Below, one piece after another: positions 10,025 through 18,437 of a stretch of DNA of 38,300 bases (the stretch's first letter is position 1; every line of letters begins with the position of its first letter). A program made the translations under genes and the position numbers. Source of the stretch: a virus. Under the pieces are notes generated by a model. The model was not told the origin of the DNA, searched no databases, and was given only the letters and a program-made list of their open reading frames with translations. The stretch lies in IMG/VR virus record IMGVR_UViG_3300029787_000131, positions 1 through 38,300 of that record, one strand, 5' to 3'.

Positions 10025-10293
10025 CAGTCAGTATCCGTCCCGCCAAGGGCGTTCAGATCTGCGACATCAACCACTGTTCCGTTATTGGCATTTACGATCA
10101 TGTGACCGAAAGCCGGTGTGCCGTCTTCATCAGCAGAGACGTAGATGATGTCACCGACATTTAGAATGTCAGCAGCAGCATCAAAGTACGAAGCTGAGTC
10201 AATTACAGCAGCGGTATCGTTGCTCCGGTACGACCAGATTGATCGACCGTCGCCATAGGCCAAAAGAGCCAGTTTTGTCGTTACAAAAGCCAT
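10024..10293 (-). CDS. Small head protein, decoration-like
   Basis: The protein has 89 residues and sits directly after the major capsid gene. It starts MAFVTTKLALLAYGDGRSIW and is rich in beta-forming and acidic residues, with an Asp-rich end (ADLNALGGTDTD). Proteins with this start and length follow the capsid gene in many related podophages and are thought to decorate the shell; this is recalled, not computed. Twelve bases separate it from the capsid stop. Confidence 0.6.
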   Translation of the reverse strand: MAFVTTKLALLAYGDGRSIWSYRSNDTAAVIDSASYFDAAADILNVGDIIYVSADEDGTPAFGHMIVNANNGTVVDVADLNALGGTDTD

Positions 10294-10304
10294 TTCAATG
10301 CCCC

Positions 10305-11129
10305 CTATTTTTTAAGGTCTGCTTTGATGCAGCCGTTGGCATCGATCAAGACTGCGTTCATTTGCATCTTGGCGAGCGAGAAGTGGCTATCCTTCGTATT
10401 GTAATACTGAAGGTTTAGAGACACATCTTTGCCAACCGCATGGCCGACTGCTGTTCTGTGATAGAACAGGCCCCGGCGATCCGCTGAAGAATTGAGTTCA
10501 TCAAGTCCAGAGTGCGGAATCCAAGTGAACGAAAGCCATTTTTTGGCTTGCGTACCTTCCGTATATACATCGGTCGGTACATAGTCTTGAGAAGCGAATT
10601 GCTCGATTGCCAGCAATTGCGTCCAGTTTTCCCACGCAACAATCGCGTAACGATCACCGTCATCTGGCACATCGTTGTTGCCCATTACCTCAAGAAGATT
10701 GAGAGCATAAGCCAACGTAATACCGTTTGTGGTTTCGTTAGAGGTTGTCGTCGTGGTTTCACACGCGTCGATGATTTGATCGTCAGTCTTACGACCAAGC
10801 GCAGCCGCACCGCTTTGCTGTGCAACCATGAACTCATCGTGTTCAACGCGGAGAAGGTCCAGATCATCGATCCACTCTCCTGCAAACCAGTCCTCAAGGG
10901 TCACGTTTACATTTGTGTGCTCGATATTCATAGGTTTGATGTCTCCAGCCCTTGCTTTTTGGCTGGCGGCACCCTTACCCGCTTTCTGGAAGGTAACTTT
11001 GTTTTTTGTGGTCGAATTACGGGTACGAACCGTATTGCGAAGCTTGGAGCCCATACGCTGGTAAGCGAGCTTGATTCCGGCTTCAAATTCTTCCACAAAA
11101 GCAGTTGAGATGGTATTTTCATTTGCCAT
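10305..11129 (-). CDS. Major capsid protein
   Basis: The protein has 274 residues, beginning MANENTISTAFVEEFEAGIK. The sequence (long basic N-arm, ADAGDIKP-like turn at about residues 60-65, DQIIDA segment near 117, YHRTAVGHAVG near 225) fits the short capsid proteins annotated in tailed phages of this sort, presumably with the HK97 fold. Position between scaffold and head-tail genes supports this. A good ribosome site (CAGGAGC) lies eight bases before the ATG, and the leader is the longest in the late operon (142 bases) with a stable hairpin, consistent with high expression. Confidence 0.85.
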   Translation of the reverse strand: MANENTISTAFVEEFEAGIKLAYQRMGSKLRNTVRTRNSTTKNKVTFQKAGKGAASQKARAGDIKPMNIEHTNVNVTLEDWFAGEWIDDLDLLRVEHDEFMVAQQSGAAALGRKTDDQIIDACETTTTTSNETTNGITLAYALNLLEVMGNNDVPDDGDRYAIVAWENWTQLLAIEQFASQDYVPTDVYTEGTQAKKWLSFTWIPHSGLDELNSSADRRGLFYHRTAVGHAVGKDVSLNLQYYNTKDSHFSLAKMQMNAVLIDANGCIKADLKK

Positions 11130-11221
11130 CGATTTTGCTCCTGAGAGATGAAGTTTTTACAATTCCGGTTAATCCCGCAGCGTCTTCTTGAGTTGATCCT
11201 TTCGGGCTCATGAGGGGCGAT

Positions 11222-11247
11222 TGGGGCCGTAATGCAAACTGGCCCCA
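11222..11247 (-). other. Stable hairpin in the capsid gene leader
   Basis: A perfect 7-bp inverted repeat (TGGGGCC and GGCCCCA, 12-base loop) lies in the 142-base gap between scaffold and capsid genes. No run of U follows on the coding strand, so it is not a classic terminator. It may be an mRNA-stability or processing element raising capsid output; this role is inference. Confidence 0.5.
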
Positions 11248-11271
11248 TCACCTATCCTCAGTCCATGCACA

Positions 11272-12108
11272 TTACCCCCCAGCGGCCTCTCTGGCGGCCA
11301 GTTGAGCCCATGCAGCACGTACCCGTTGCACTGTTGCCGGGTCGCCTCTGCGGTACTCTGGAGAGTCCTGTAAGGCCTGTACGTCGTTGCGTCCAAGACG
11401 TTCTTGGAAATGCCCTGTATCTTCGCCAACCAAAAACTTTGGCTCACCCGACAATTCCATAATTTCTTCGATTGCCTCGACCATTTCCGACCGAACAGCC
11501 ATTCCCGAAATCACATCATAAGCATTTTCAGACAGGTGACGTTGGCACCAAGCGTTTACACGCTCGCACCGCATGTCGGAATACTCGCCAAGCTTTTCTT
11601 TTTCAACATCGTAATCCGGCATGTTTGCCAAATTTGAGTTTATGTAGGCTTCAGCGAGTTGATTAAACTCATGCTGCGGCACGTTGTGCTTATGCAATAC
11701 ATCTTTTGCCGTCACCAAAAACGGATCTGTATCGTCAACTTGAAATTCTAATCCGTCTGGCAACAACAACGGATCAATATCAACAGAATATTCTTCCGCT
11801 GTTGACGGGACACCCTTTGGCACTTCAGCCCGTATTTCTTCAGCTACCTCGCTGCGCAGGTCTTCGGTACGCATGTAAATGCGGCGTTCTGCCTGTTTGT
11901 AGGCTTCCGACAGACTGTTACCCATCGCTTCATGGTTTAGACTTCCGTCTTCTTCCATATATTGCGTTCCATCTCCCCACAATTTTTCTGGGAAGTAATC
12001 GGGTCGATTTGGGTCTGCCGCTTCCGTCGCGGTCGAGGCTTCTTCCGGCGTATCAGATGCGTCTTCAGCCACAGCTTCTTCGGGTACTTCTGTTTCTTCC
12101 GGGTCCAC
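11272..12108 (-). CDS. Capsid assembly scaffolding protein
   Basis: The protein has 278 residues. It is strongly acidic, with an N-terminal 35-residue run of Glu, Asp, Thr, Ala and Pro, then PDYFPEKLWGDG, a typical phage scaffold motif, and a helical C-terminal half ending in an Ala/Arg-rich segment. It should guide procapsid assembly and then leave the shell. The start codon is GTG, with AAGGAG about nine bases upstream; no better ATG is present. Order portal, small protein, scaffold, capsid is that of T7-like phages (gp8, gp9, gp10). Confidence 0.85.
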   Translation of the reverse strand: MDPEETEVPEEAVAEDASDTPEEASTATEAADPNRPDYFPEKLWGDGTQYMEEDGSLNHEAMGNSLSEAYKQAERRIYMRTEDLRSEVAEEIRAEVPKGVPSTAEEYSVDIDPLLLPDGLEFQVDDTDPFLVTAKDVLHKHNVPQHEFNQLAEAYINSNLANMPDYDVEKEKLGEYSDMRCERVNAWCQRHLSENAYDVISGMAVRSEMVEAIEEIMELSGEPKFLVGEDTGHFQERLGRNDVQALQDSPEYRRGDPATVQRVRAAWAQLAAREAAGG

Positions 12109-12111
12109 TTT

Positions 12112-12354
12112 TTAGAACTCCTTTCCAAGCTCTGTTCTCTTGCGGATTAGTCCGACAATCCAGCTTTGGCCGGATTGATGTTGTAAAACTTCGTTGGAGG
12201 TTCCCGGTCCTGCCGGGGAGTGCATGGTTATATTCGTGAGGTAGTTAAGAACTTCTTGACCTTCGTTCGATGAAAATATTTCAGTAAAAAGCGCGTTAAT
12301 GCGCGTTTCAACGTCTGCGGAATAAGTACGGCCATCGACACTTGCTTTCTTCAT
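12112..12354 (-). CDS. Small head-region protein, Bbp19-like
   Basis: The protein has 80 residues. The segment GQEVLNYLTNIT and the later VGLIRKR resemble the small Bbp19-type proteins encoded next to the portal in Bordetella phage BPP-1 relatives and other podophages. Function is not established. The ATG overlaps the portal stop (TAATG), so the two are translationally coupled. Confidence 0.55.
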   Translation of the reverse strand: MKKASVDGRTYSADVETRINALFTEIFSSNEGQEVLNYLTNITMHSPAGPGTSNEVLQHQSGQSWIVGLIRKRTELGKEF

Positions 12355-13952
12355 TATTGCGGTTTCGGTCCTAGCCCTATGAGATTTTGCAGCATGTCTG
12401 GATCAATCTGACCTTGTGCCGCTTGCTCTTGTGTCTGCTGTGTAAGTTCGTTGATTTCGCCTTTAGACATAACAAGGCGTTGCGGTATGCCGTGTAACTC
12501 GGCCAAGTATGCGGCTGTTTCGCCGTACTTCATGGCGCTTGCGCCCATTTGACCAAACATCCCCTGTAGCTGCTGGTTGTAAGCAAGTAACTCTTGAATA
12601 TCCTGCTGTTTTTGAGCCCTTAACAAAGGCGATTCCGGGTAAATCACAATCTGATTGCCATCTACGGCAGGTATATCAACAATCCCCTGATCGTTAAGAA
12701 TGTGGACAGCGCGACGAATAAGGGGGTTGAGCAATTCTGTTTTAAGCCGTCCTTGCACGGTTCCCATATCGGTTGCCGACAAAAACCGGCGTTCCATGAT
12801 TTCTGTCGCACTAAGGGGCGTTTTGCCCTTCTGATCGAAGTCATCGACAAACAAGCCACGGCGTATATTACGCTGGCGTTCTTCAAGCGTTAGCTGTCCA
12901 ACATCGAATTTTGAGGCAGTCGGTAAAACATCAATGCTTGATCCCGGCGCACGCGGAATAAACGCACCCGGCTCAATAAAGACGTTGTGCGGATTAAACA
13001 CCCCGTCATCGTCGTAGACATACGTTCCTGCCAGTGCCATTTCGGCGTTTTGCAGGATCATTTCCATAACGTGATTAACGGTTTTCACCGTTGGCATGAC
13101 TTGGATAAGAGGCCCGCGCCCGTACAACTCGGAACTCGATTTCGACCAACGTGCCGTAATCATTGGCAGCGATCCGTAGCCTTCGATCTTGTCTTCGACC
13201 ACCATCTCGCCGCATTGCAACAGGAACACGCGGAATTTGTAGCACTCGTATTTTTTGCTGTAGTCGCGAATTAACTCCGTTATGACGGTGTCTGTCATAT
13301 CGCGATTTTTCGCCATCTTTTTTTGGAGATTTTCAGAGTATTTAATCTTGCCCTTGTACTCTTGCTCCAAATTGACGAGCATTTGTTTTTCATTCCAAAA
13401 ATACCAACCCTTCGGCGCACCGTGTGGCCCCTGCAACAAAGCGTAGTTGGTTAGTGGAATAGACTTAAATTTAAACTGCCCAATGTATTCACCCGGCTGC
13501 ATGTACAGCAGCATCGTGCCAATTGCGAGGTCTTGCATCGCCTCATGGCATTCTTCGTGAAAGTTGGAGTTCCAGATGCTTTCGTGGATGTACTGCGTAA
13601 GCTCATCGAGCATCATCTGCGCTTCGGGCGAGCGGTCTTCGACAGCGATATCGGGACCAAGCTTTAGATGAAACGCACGGGCGTTTTCGGGAAACAGGCC
13701 AGACAGAATACGAGAGGCAAACTTTGGTACGGACTGTGGAGCCGTGTCGTCATAAATCAGGTCGGTGCGTTTTTGTCCCGGCACATGGCTGTGAAAGTTG
13801 GTTCGATTGGGGAAGCTGTAGTCATACGCTTCTTCCCACATTGATATCCAGTTTTCGCGCTGTTCCAAGGCACGCCGAAAGTTCTCTAAACTCTCCTTGA
13901 GAGGTAGATCGGCTCCTGGCGGTATCTCGACTTGGTTATAGCGAATTGTCAT
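12354..13952 (-). CDS. Portal (head-to-tail connecting) protein
   Basis: The protein has 532 residues and belongs to the T7 gp8-like connector family: early RRALEQRENWISMWEEAYDY, FPNRT, then SRILSGLFPENARAFHL, and a late AYLAELHGIP block followed by a Gln-rich tail. It forms the dodecameric ring for packaging and tail attachment. I chose the ATG at 13952, which overlaps the upstream stop (ATGA); an in-frame GTG three codons earlier is also possible. No clear ribosome site precedes either, so coupling is likely. Confidence 0.92.
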   Translation of the reverse strand: MTIRYNQVEIPPGADLPLKESLENFRRALEQRENWISMWEEAYDYSFPNRTNFHSHVPGQKRTDLIYDDTAPQSVPKFASRILSGLFPENARAFHLKLGPDIAVEDRSPEAQMMLDELTQYIHESIWNSNFHEECHEAMQDLAIGTMLLYMQPGEYIGQFKFKSIPLTNYALLQGPHGAPKGWYFWNEKQMLVNLEQEYKGKIKYSENLQKKMAKNRDMTDTVITELIRDYSKKYECYKFRVFLLQCGEMVVEDKIEGYGSLPMITARWSKSSSELYGRGPLIQVMPTVKTVNHVMEMILQNAEMALAGTYVYDDDGVFNPHNVFIEPGAFIPRAPGSSIDVLPTASKFDVGQLTLEERQRNIRRGLFVDDFDQKGKTPLSATEIMERRFLSATDMGTVQGRLKTELLNPLIRRAVHILNDQGIVDIPAVDGNQIVIYPESPLLRAQKQQDIQELLAYNQQLQGMFGQMGASAMKYGETAAYLAELHGIPQRLVMSKGEINELTQQTQEQAAQGQIDPDMLQNLIGLGPKPQ

Positions 13953-14266
13953 TTTGCCCACGGAGATTTAGGATTTGGTTTTGTCTTACCCGGATTTGCG
14001 CGTCTAAATGTGTCCAGTTCATTAAAAATCTTGTGAGTCTCGGATTTTGGGTCCTTCAAAGCTTTAACAAACCCTTTAATATCCTGTGGCCCGTGTTTTT
14101 TCTCATCTATCATACGTGCTACATTTACGCGTCTTTTTGATTCGTTAAGGTTCTTTTTAACGATCTGATCGGCCATACGTTTTGTTTCTTTTTTTGCTTT
14201 TCGCTTAACGAATTGTTTGGCGAGCAAAGAAACGCCAGCGCCGATTATGGGAAGAGGGCCAGCCAT
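13949..14266 (-). CDS. Small basic head-region protein
   Basis: The protein has 105 residues: a short hydrophobic N-terminus (MAGPLPIIGAGVSLLAKQF) then a Lys/Arg-rich helical body (KRKAKKETKRMADQIVKK). It may be a minor virion or membrane-touching protein. The gene is fused into the terminase-portal series by overlaps at both ends. No family is recognised. Confidence 0.65.
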   Translation of the reverse strand: MAGPLPIIGAGVSLLAKQFVKRKAKKETKRMADQIVKKNLNESKRRVNVARMIDEKKHGPQDIKGFVKALKDPKSETHKIFNELDTFRRANPGKTKPNPKSPWAK

Positions 14267-14605
14267 TTAATCAATATGGCCTTTTTCACGAGCAATTTTT
14301 CGCCAATCTGTAACCATATTCTTCCAAGCTTCATCGCGTTTAGCGATTTTAGCTGCCCTAGCCCTCATTGCGCCTCTTGTTGCAGTCATTAGGCTTTTGC
14401 CAGCAGCACCACCGGCAAATGCGGCTATGCTTGCTACTGCTTCTTTTTGTTTAGCAGTGGGAACATCAGCCTGACCTTGAGCGCCTTTTTTGGGCGAGTC
14501 CGGGCGTCGTGTATCGCGGTAGACATCGCCGCGCGGTTTGCCGAGCGGGTTTACAGAACCGCGACGTTTTTTCTTTTTGGGTGGGCTTTTGTAATGGTCA
14601 GGCAT
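14267..14605 (-). CDS. Small basic protein of unknown function
   Basis: The protein has 112 residues with two parts: a Lys/Arg/Pro-rich N-terminal half (PPKKKKRRG near residue 8) and an Ala/Gly-rich C-terminal helical half (SIAAFAGGAAGKSLMTATRGAMRARAAKIAKR). It is probably a DNA-associated or minor virion component by composition only. It is packed between two other small basic genes of the head block. Confidence 0.6.
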   Translation of the reverse strand: MPDHYKSPPKKKKRRGSVNPLGKPRGDVYRDTRRPDSPKKGAQGQADVPTAKQKEAVASIAAFAGGAAGKSLMTATRGAMRARAAKIAKRDEAWKNMVTDWRKIAREKGHID

Positions 14606-14609
14606 TTGA

Positions 14610-14858
14610 TTACCTCGTATGTGGGTCTGGTGTGCCGCCCTTGGGCTCTCTACGGCGTTGATAATCTAAAGCGTCTCTGTATTTCCAACTCGTAGGCTCT
14701 GTCGATTTTGCTTTTTTGGTTTTAGGGGGCTCTTTTTTCTTTTTCTTCTTTTTTGGTGGGTCCATTAAGGACTGACCACCAAAATCAAAGGTATCGCCGC
14801 CAATTCCACTAAAATCGACACCTTTTAAAATTCCGGTTTTTCCTTTTGATACCAACAT
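14610..14858 (-). CDS. Small lysine-rich protein of unknown function
   Basis: The protein has 82 residues with an uninterrupted run of seven Lys (PPKKKKKKKEPPKTKKAK) in the middle and a basic C-terminus. The ATG overlaps the stop of the preceding gene by one base. Poly-Lys proteins of this size in head operons may bind DNA; this is inference. Confidence 0.55.
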   Translation of the reverse strand: MLVSKGKTGILKGVDFSGIGGDTFDFGGQSLMDPPKKKKKKKEPPKTKKAKSTEPTSWKYRDALDYQRRREPKGGTPDPHTR

Positions 14859-15109
14859 TAACCAGTTCCCCTTAGACCGCCACCAAGCGTTGTGCTTGTT
14901 CCTGTTTTCTCAAACCCGGTTTGACCTTGCGCCAAGAGTGATCGCGCTCCCCGGCGACCGGCAATGCGCTGTAACCGGTCTTCTTCTATCTTTTTTTCAT
15001 CTTCAGCTTTACGTGCTGCTGCTTCAGCCGCCGCTTCTTTGCGTTGTCGTTCAAGTTCCGCACTACGATCCGGTACGCTTGGTTTGCTACCTCCCAAAAT
15101 CCCGCCCAT
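14858..15109 (-). CDS. Small head-region protein with Glu/Lys/Ala helix
   Basis: The protein has 83 residues. It starts MGGILGGSKPSVPDRSAELE, continues as a charged coiled-coil-like helix (residues 15-50) and ends in a Gly/Thr-rich tail (LLAQGQTGFEKTGTSTTLGG). Proteins with this start and tail are common between the terminase and portal of related podophages, as I recall them. Their role is unknown. It overlaps both neighbours by one base. Confidence 0.65.
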   Translation of the reverse strand: MGGILGGSKPSVPDRSAELERQRKEAAAEAAARKAEDEKKIEEDRLQRIAGRRGARSLLAQGQTGFEKTGTSTTLGGGLRGTG

Positions 15110-15561
15110 TACTTACCCGTCTCCCATCTCGTCGCGCCGTTTGCCTTCAGCTTCTTGCGTAGCTGATACGGCGTCAGAATTAATCCCTTCAGACCGATAA
15201 GATGTTGGATCGCAATCACGCAGGTGACGGGCCACAAAGCTGGGAAATACATATGAAAATTCGAGCGCCTCTGGAATTGAGAGTCGACCTTCCACACCTC
15301 CGCGTTCTGCAAAATCCACCCGATAACTGGCGTGAACTCCCAGCGGGTGTACGGTGTAATCTTTAGACGGTTTTTCGACCATTCGACGTAAAGCCAAATC
15401 TTGAGTTTCGGGTCGTACCGATACGCAATGCAATGTTGGTACTTAGGCTTTCTAAACGTAAAAAGACGCCACCATCCATGCACATTGTTGCCAGCAAAAG
15501 CGATAAACCAAAAATCGGACGGCTTTTTCTCAGGCAAATCTTCCGGTTCTTTTTCTTTCAT
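15109..15561 (-). CDS. Conserved phage protein following large terminase
   Basis: The protein has 150 residues, rich in Trp, Phe, Tyr and Arg (DFWFIAFAGNNVHGWWRLF, YRYDPKLKIWLYVEW) with a hydrophobic C-terminal segment (WPVTCVIAIQHLIGLKGLIL) that could meet the membrane. The frame extends upstream to 15660, but the ATG at 15561 has GGAG at a good distance (CGGAGAATGC then ATG) and is preferred. The start lies 32 bases inside the terminase gene. Function unknown. Confidence 0.65.
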   Translation of the reverse strand: MKEKEPEDLPEKKPSDFWFIAFAGNNVHGWWRLFTFRKPKYQHCIAYRYDPKLKIWLYVEWSKNRLKITPYTRWEFTPVIGWILQNAEVWKVDSQFQRRSNFHMYFPALWPVTCVIAIQHLIGLKGLILTPYQLRKKLKANGATRWETGK

Positions 15562-17212
15562 GCATTCTCCGAAATGGACTAAAGCCACGGAAACGGCCTC
15601 GCACGACAGAAGCGCCCTGCCCCGGCGCACGGCCCGTGGTAATACGCGTACCCTCGCCACCGGCCAGCATCAGGTATTGCAAAGCATCGTGTGGGTGCGA
15701 AAAACGGTTTTTGTTGGGCTTGTCGTCGTACTGCTCGATAGAGACTTGCTTGCGTTTGAAGTGATACCCGCCTTCAAAACCGGCAATTAAGTTGGTGCAG
15801 TTCGGTGACACCAGCATACCCGGCATCCCATCAACCAAACGGTTTAACGGCGCTTCAACAGCTTCAATACGCAAGTCAGGATCATTCGAGGGTGCAGCGC
15901 GTACCGGCAAGCCATGCGCTCGCATAATCATAAACGGCGTTCGATCATCGGTTTGCGCTTTACCGGAACCAGCGGGATCGCCAACAAAGCTCATTGGGTA
16001 CTTTGGGCTAAAGAGCATATCGTCTTGGAAATACTCACGCTCCATACCGGCGTCGTCGTCTTTTTCCAGTACCTTTAGCCGGTCTTCGATCTCGTCATCG
16101 GTTGCCAAACGACTGTCAGACCAACCCAAGCGTCCGATCTCGTTTTTAAGGGCAATGGCAAACCGATTGGCCCCCATATCGGAACCCAAGAACTCATGCA
16201 GGATTAACCATCGATCCGAATGTATTTTTTGTCCAAAGATCGCAGCCGGTGTGCGGCCAAAGTCAATTCCGCAACTTATCTCGACGCCGGGCAACGGTTG
16301 CAGCGGTTCTCTCGATACATGCACTTCGCGACGGAATGTCGGGTAAACACGCTTCCCATCAGACAGGCTTTGGTAGCGATTAAGGATATATCCGTTAATC
16401 CACGGGCGCGTCTTGCCGCGCACAATCTCCGGGTAGTATCGGGGATCTAAATTACCAATATTTTCCGCATCCAGGTTGATTTCGTAGGATAATACGTCGC
16501 CGCGCTGGTCTAAACGCTCGTTCATACCCGCCGGTTGCGTGTAAAACGCCCAATTTTCCGGTTTGACGAGGAATTTGCGCTCTTCTTCCGTCATAAACTC
16601 CGGAATTGGCACTTCACCGGCCATAATACCCCACCAATGCACCTCGTCGGGGCTATTAGTGTCCATTATAACACCAGACCACGTTGCTCCCCCGTCCCGA
16701 ACGGCAGGAAAACGCCGACAACGCATTGTTGCGCCGTCTACGATGCTTTTTTTGACCTCTCTGGCCTCATTTATCCAAACGCCGGTCAATTCCATCGACA
16801 ACAGCTTACGCACATCGTCTTCGTGATCGAGGGCGAGGAAGATAACCTCCGCTTCCACGCGGGTATCATCCGGCAAACCAACCGATATGTTGTGCGTATA
16901 GGGTGTTGACCACAGGAACTTACCCCAACGGTCGTCGTACCAGTCACGCCATGTCTTGATTGTGGTGTTTTTGAGGTCCGGATAACTGTTTCGGATTACT
17001 GCCCAACGGGTGCGGCGAACCTTTTCCTTGTTCGGCTGCTGTTTCATTGCCCGTCGCATAATCTCTATACAACAGGTAACGCTTTTCCCCGACCCGACAG
17101 GACCGCGCAGCCCGCGCACAAAAGCATCACTTTTGAGAAATTGAGAGGCGACTTCTCCCGGCGATTGCCAGTCAAGCGATAGCGGTTTATCCGCGACTTG
17201 CTGCTTTGGCAT
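15530..17212 (-). CDS. terL: Terminase large subunit
   Basis: The protein has 560 residues. The ATPase domain has Walker A GPVGSGKS at residues 37-44 and a Walker B-like ELTGVWINEARE about a hundred residues later. The RNase H-like nuclease domain begins with CGIDFGRTPAAIFG near residue 308, with further acidic positions at FVGDPAGSGKAQTDDR and near the C-terminus in NRFSHPHDALQYL. It cuts and pumps DNA into the procapsid. The C-terminal tail is Arg-rich and overlaps the next gene. Confidence 0.95.
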   Translation of the reverse strand: MPKQQVADKPLSLDWQSPGEVASQFLKSDAFVRGLRGPVGSGKSVTCCIEIMRRAMKQQPNKEKVRRTRWAVIRNSYPDLKNTTIKTWRDWYDDRWGKFLWSTPYTHNISVGLPDDTRVEAEVIFLALDHEDDVRKLLSMELTGVWINEAREVKKSIVDGATMRCRRFPAVRDGGATWSGVIMDTNSPDEVHWWGIMAGEVPIPEFMTEEERKFLVKPENWAFYTQPAGMNERLDQRGDVLSYEINLDAENIGNLDPRYYPEIVRGKTRPWINGYILNRYQSLSDGKRVYPTFRREVHVSREPLQPLPGVEISCGIDFGRTPAAIFGQKIHSDRWLILHEFLGSDMGANRFAIALKNEIGRLGWSDSRLATDDEIEDRLKVLEKDDDAGMEREYFQDDMLFSPKYPMSFVGDPAGSGKAQTDDRTPFMIMRAHGLPVRAAPSNDPDLRIEAVEAPLNRLVDGMPGMLVSPNCTNLIAGFEGGYHFKRKQVSIEQYDDKPNKNRFSHPHDALQYLMLAGGEGTRITTGRAPGQGASVVRGRFRGFSPFRRMHERKRTGRFA

Positions 17213-17408
17213 CGTTTACATCACTTATTGTATCATGGATTGCGTCAATAATTGAATTAACCAATTCCTCGATCTGCGTGTCGCGCTTCTTTTGCTGCAT
17301 CGACACCCACAGGCCGGTAATGTTTAATTGCTCATCAAATTCCAGATGCGTAAAAATAGAGCCTTGGTCCGTCTTTACTTTGACGGTTTTGGTAAGGGAC
17401 CGGGACAT
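17187..17408 (-). CDS. Small protein upstream of large terminase
   Basis: The protein has 73 residues, starting MSRSLTKTVKVKTDQGSIFT. It has a beta-rich first half and a helical second half (IEELVNSIIDAIHDTISDVND). The ATG at 17408 lies one base after the upstream stop; a longer frame starts ten codons earlier inside the upstream gene and is less likely. The end overlaps terL by 26 bases. No family is recognised. Confidence 0.55.
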   Translation of the reverse strand: MSRSLTKTVKVKTDQGSIFTHLEFDEQLNITGLWVSMQQKKRDTQIEELVNSIIDAIHDTISDVNDAKAASRG

Positions 17409-17409
17409 C

Positions 17410-17601
17410 TCAGTTTGCAAACTTTTCGTCAACCGCACGTTTTAAGAGTTTTTCAACGACCGTTGGGCCAAAACTGTCGATCAGCTTGTCGCATTCACGA
17501 TCCGTGCAGAAATCCATCGGGTAATACTTCATGTGCGTCTGACGCACGATTGCGCGTAAGCGTTGTAAATCGTTGAAGCTAATTGTCGTCAAAAATGACA
17601 T
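17410..17601 (-). CDS. Small unknown protein
   Basis: The protein has 63 residues (MSFLTTISFNDLQRLRAIVR...), mostly helical and charged, with two Cys (FCTDRECD) but no full metal site. The ATG shares its A with the upstream stop (TGATG), which decides the start over a GTG four codons earlier. It belongs to the run of small genes between the zinc-finger gene and terL. Confidence 0.55.
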   Translation of the reverse strand: MSFLTTISFNDLQRLRAIVRQTHMKYYPMDFCTDRECDKLIDSFGPTVVEKLLKRAVDEKFAN

Positions 17602-17849
17602 CAGCACTTCCACTTTCTAAGAGCTAACGCTTTGCGCGTTGGACGACCTTTCTCGTCTTTCATCGGACCCTTAACGCCTGACATACGCGCACAGAATGAT
17701 TTCTTCCGCGCTTTGTCTTTTTTGGTTTTGGGGTTTGGTGCCGGGGGTCTAAGTTTTGACCCGGTTTTGCGATTGTAATAATCGCGCCCCGCCTTGTTGA
17801 GGCCACCAGACGGCGACTTATGCTTTTTTAAAAGTGAAACACCACTCAT
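17601..17849 (-). CDS. DUF6321-like conserved small phage protein
   Basis: The protein has 82 residues. The pattern KKHKSPSGGLNKAGRDYYNR, then SFCARMSGVKGPMKDEKGRP and TRKALALRKWKC is that of a small, basic, widespread protein in phages, which I recall as DUF6321. Function is unknown; its basic charge suggests nucleic-acid contact. The start codon overlaps the preceding gene by four bases. Confidence 0.75.
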   Translation of the reverse strand: MSGVSLLKKHKSPSGGLNKAGRDYYNRKTGSKLRPPAPNPKTKKDKARKKSFCARMSGVKGPMKDEKGRPTRKALALRKWKC

Positions 17850-18112
17850 TCTTTAGGCTCCCATGACCGGGCTTCAAGCACGTAGAACATGGAATGCTGG
17901 CTTTCCGGGGTTGTACCCCTTTGGCGTGAAATTTTTTTCCGGCTAACCTTAATCCCGTAGCGTTGCTGTAATTTGTACATTGCGAAGTTTAGCCAGCATT
18001 TGATTTCGTCGTAATCCCGCCCGTCGTCCTTCTCTACAGCGTACCATTTACGCCAACGGCCTTTGGGATAATTAGACTCCGTGTGGATCGGCATTAGCAC
18101 CATGCTCATCAA
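17846..18112 (-). CDS. Small unknown protein
   Basis: At most 88 residues. The first codon of the longest frame is TTG, followed by ATGs at 18109, 18103 and 18094; the ATG at 18094 (MPIHTESNYPKGRW) is also plausible, and no ribosome site settles it. The body is Trp, Tyr and Lys rich (GRWRKWYAVEKDDGRDYDEIKCW, then MYKLQQRYGIKVSRKK) and may be an alpha/beta fold. It overlaps the upstream gene by 23-41 bases depending on start. Confidence 0.55.
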   Translation of the reverse strand: MMSMVLMPIHTESNYPKGRWRKWYAVEKDDGRDYDEIKCWLNFAMYKLQQRYGIKVSRKKISRQRGTTPESQHSMFYVLEARSWEPKE

Positions 18113-18437
18113 TAAAGCGATACGTTATCTGCTGTTCATTAAAGAACGAGAGCATGGTCTGACCATTCACACTTGGGTCCGGTAATTCACCGGCTCCCAT
18201 AACGCCCTTATCAAGCATTACGTCTTGCAATGGGGTCACACGGTATTCCGTTGTCTCCCAACCCGGTGCCAGCACAGCCGTAACATTGTACTGACCCATC
18301 AACTGACGATACGGCTTCGTGCATACATAGCACTCTGCCTCAACCGTCGTTTTTAGAAATAACGCTAAATTAGTCGCCAGCGGATCGTGACCGACAACAA
18401 ATACACGCTGTTCATCGACCCCATCTTCCTTTTCCAA
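18072..18437 (-). CDS. Unknown protein with probable TTG start
   Basis: The protein has about 121 residues, including RVFVVGHDPLATNLALFLK and FFNEQQITYRFIDEHG, an alpha/beta pattern with two Cys in AECYVCTKPY. The frame contains no suitable ATG. A TTG at 18437 has GGAG six bases upstream and is my choice; another TTG at 18449 is possible. The start overlaps the zinc-finger gene. No family is recognised. Confidence 0.5.
   Translation of the reverse strand: MEKEDGVDEQRVFVVGHDPLATNLALFLKTTVEAECYVCTKPYRQLMGQYNVTAVLAPGWETTEYRVTPLQDVMLDKGVMGAGELPDPSVNGQTMLSFFNEQQITYRFIDEHGANADPHGV

Noticed and set aside
9858-10046. 62-codon minus-strand frame
   Set aside because: It overlaps the 41-residue gene in another frame and both neighbours; the 41-residue frame has the overlapping TGATG start and a coherent basic product.
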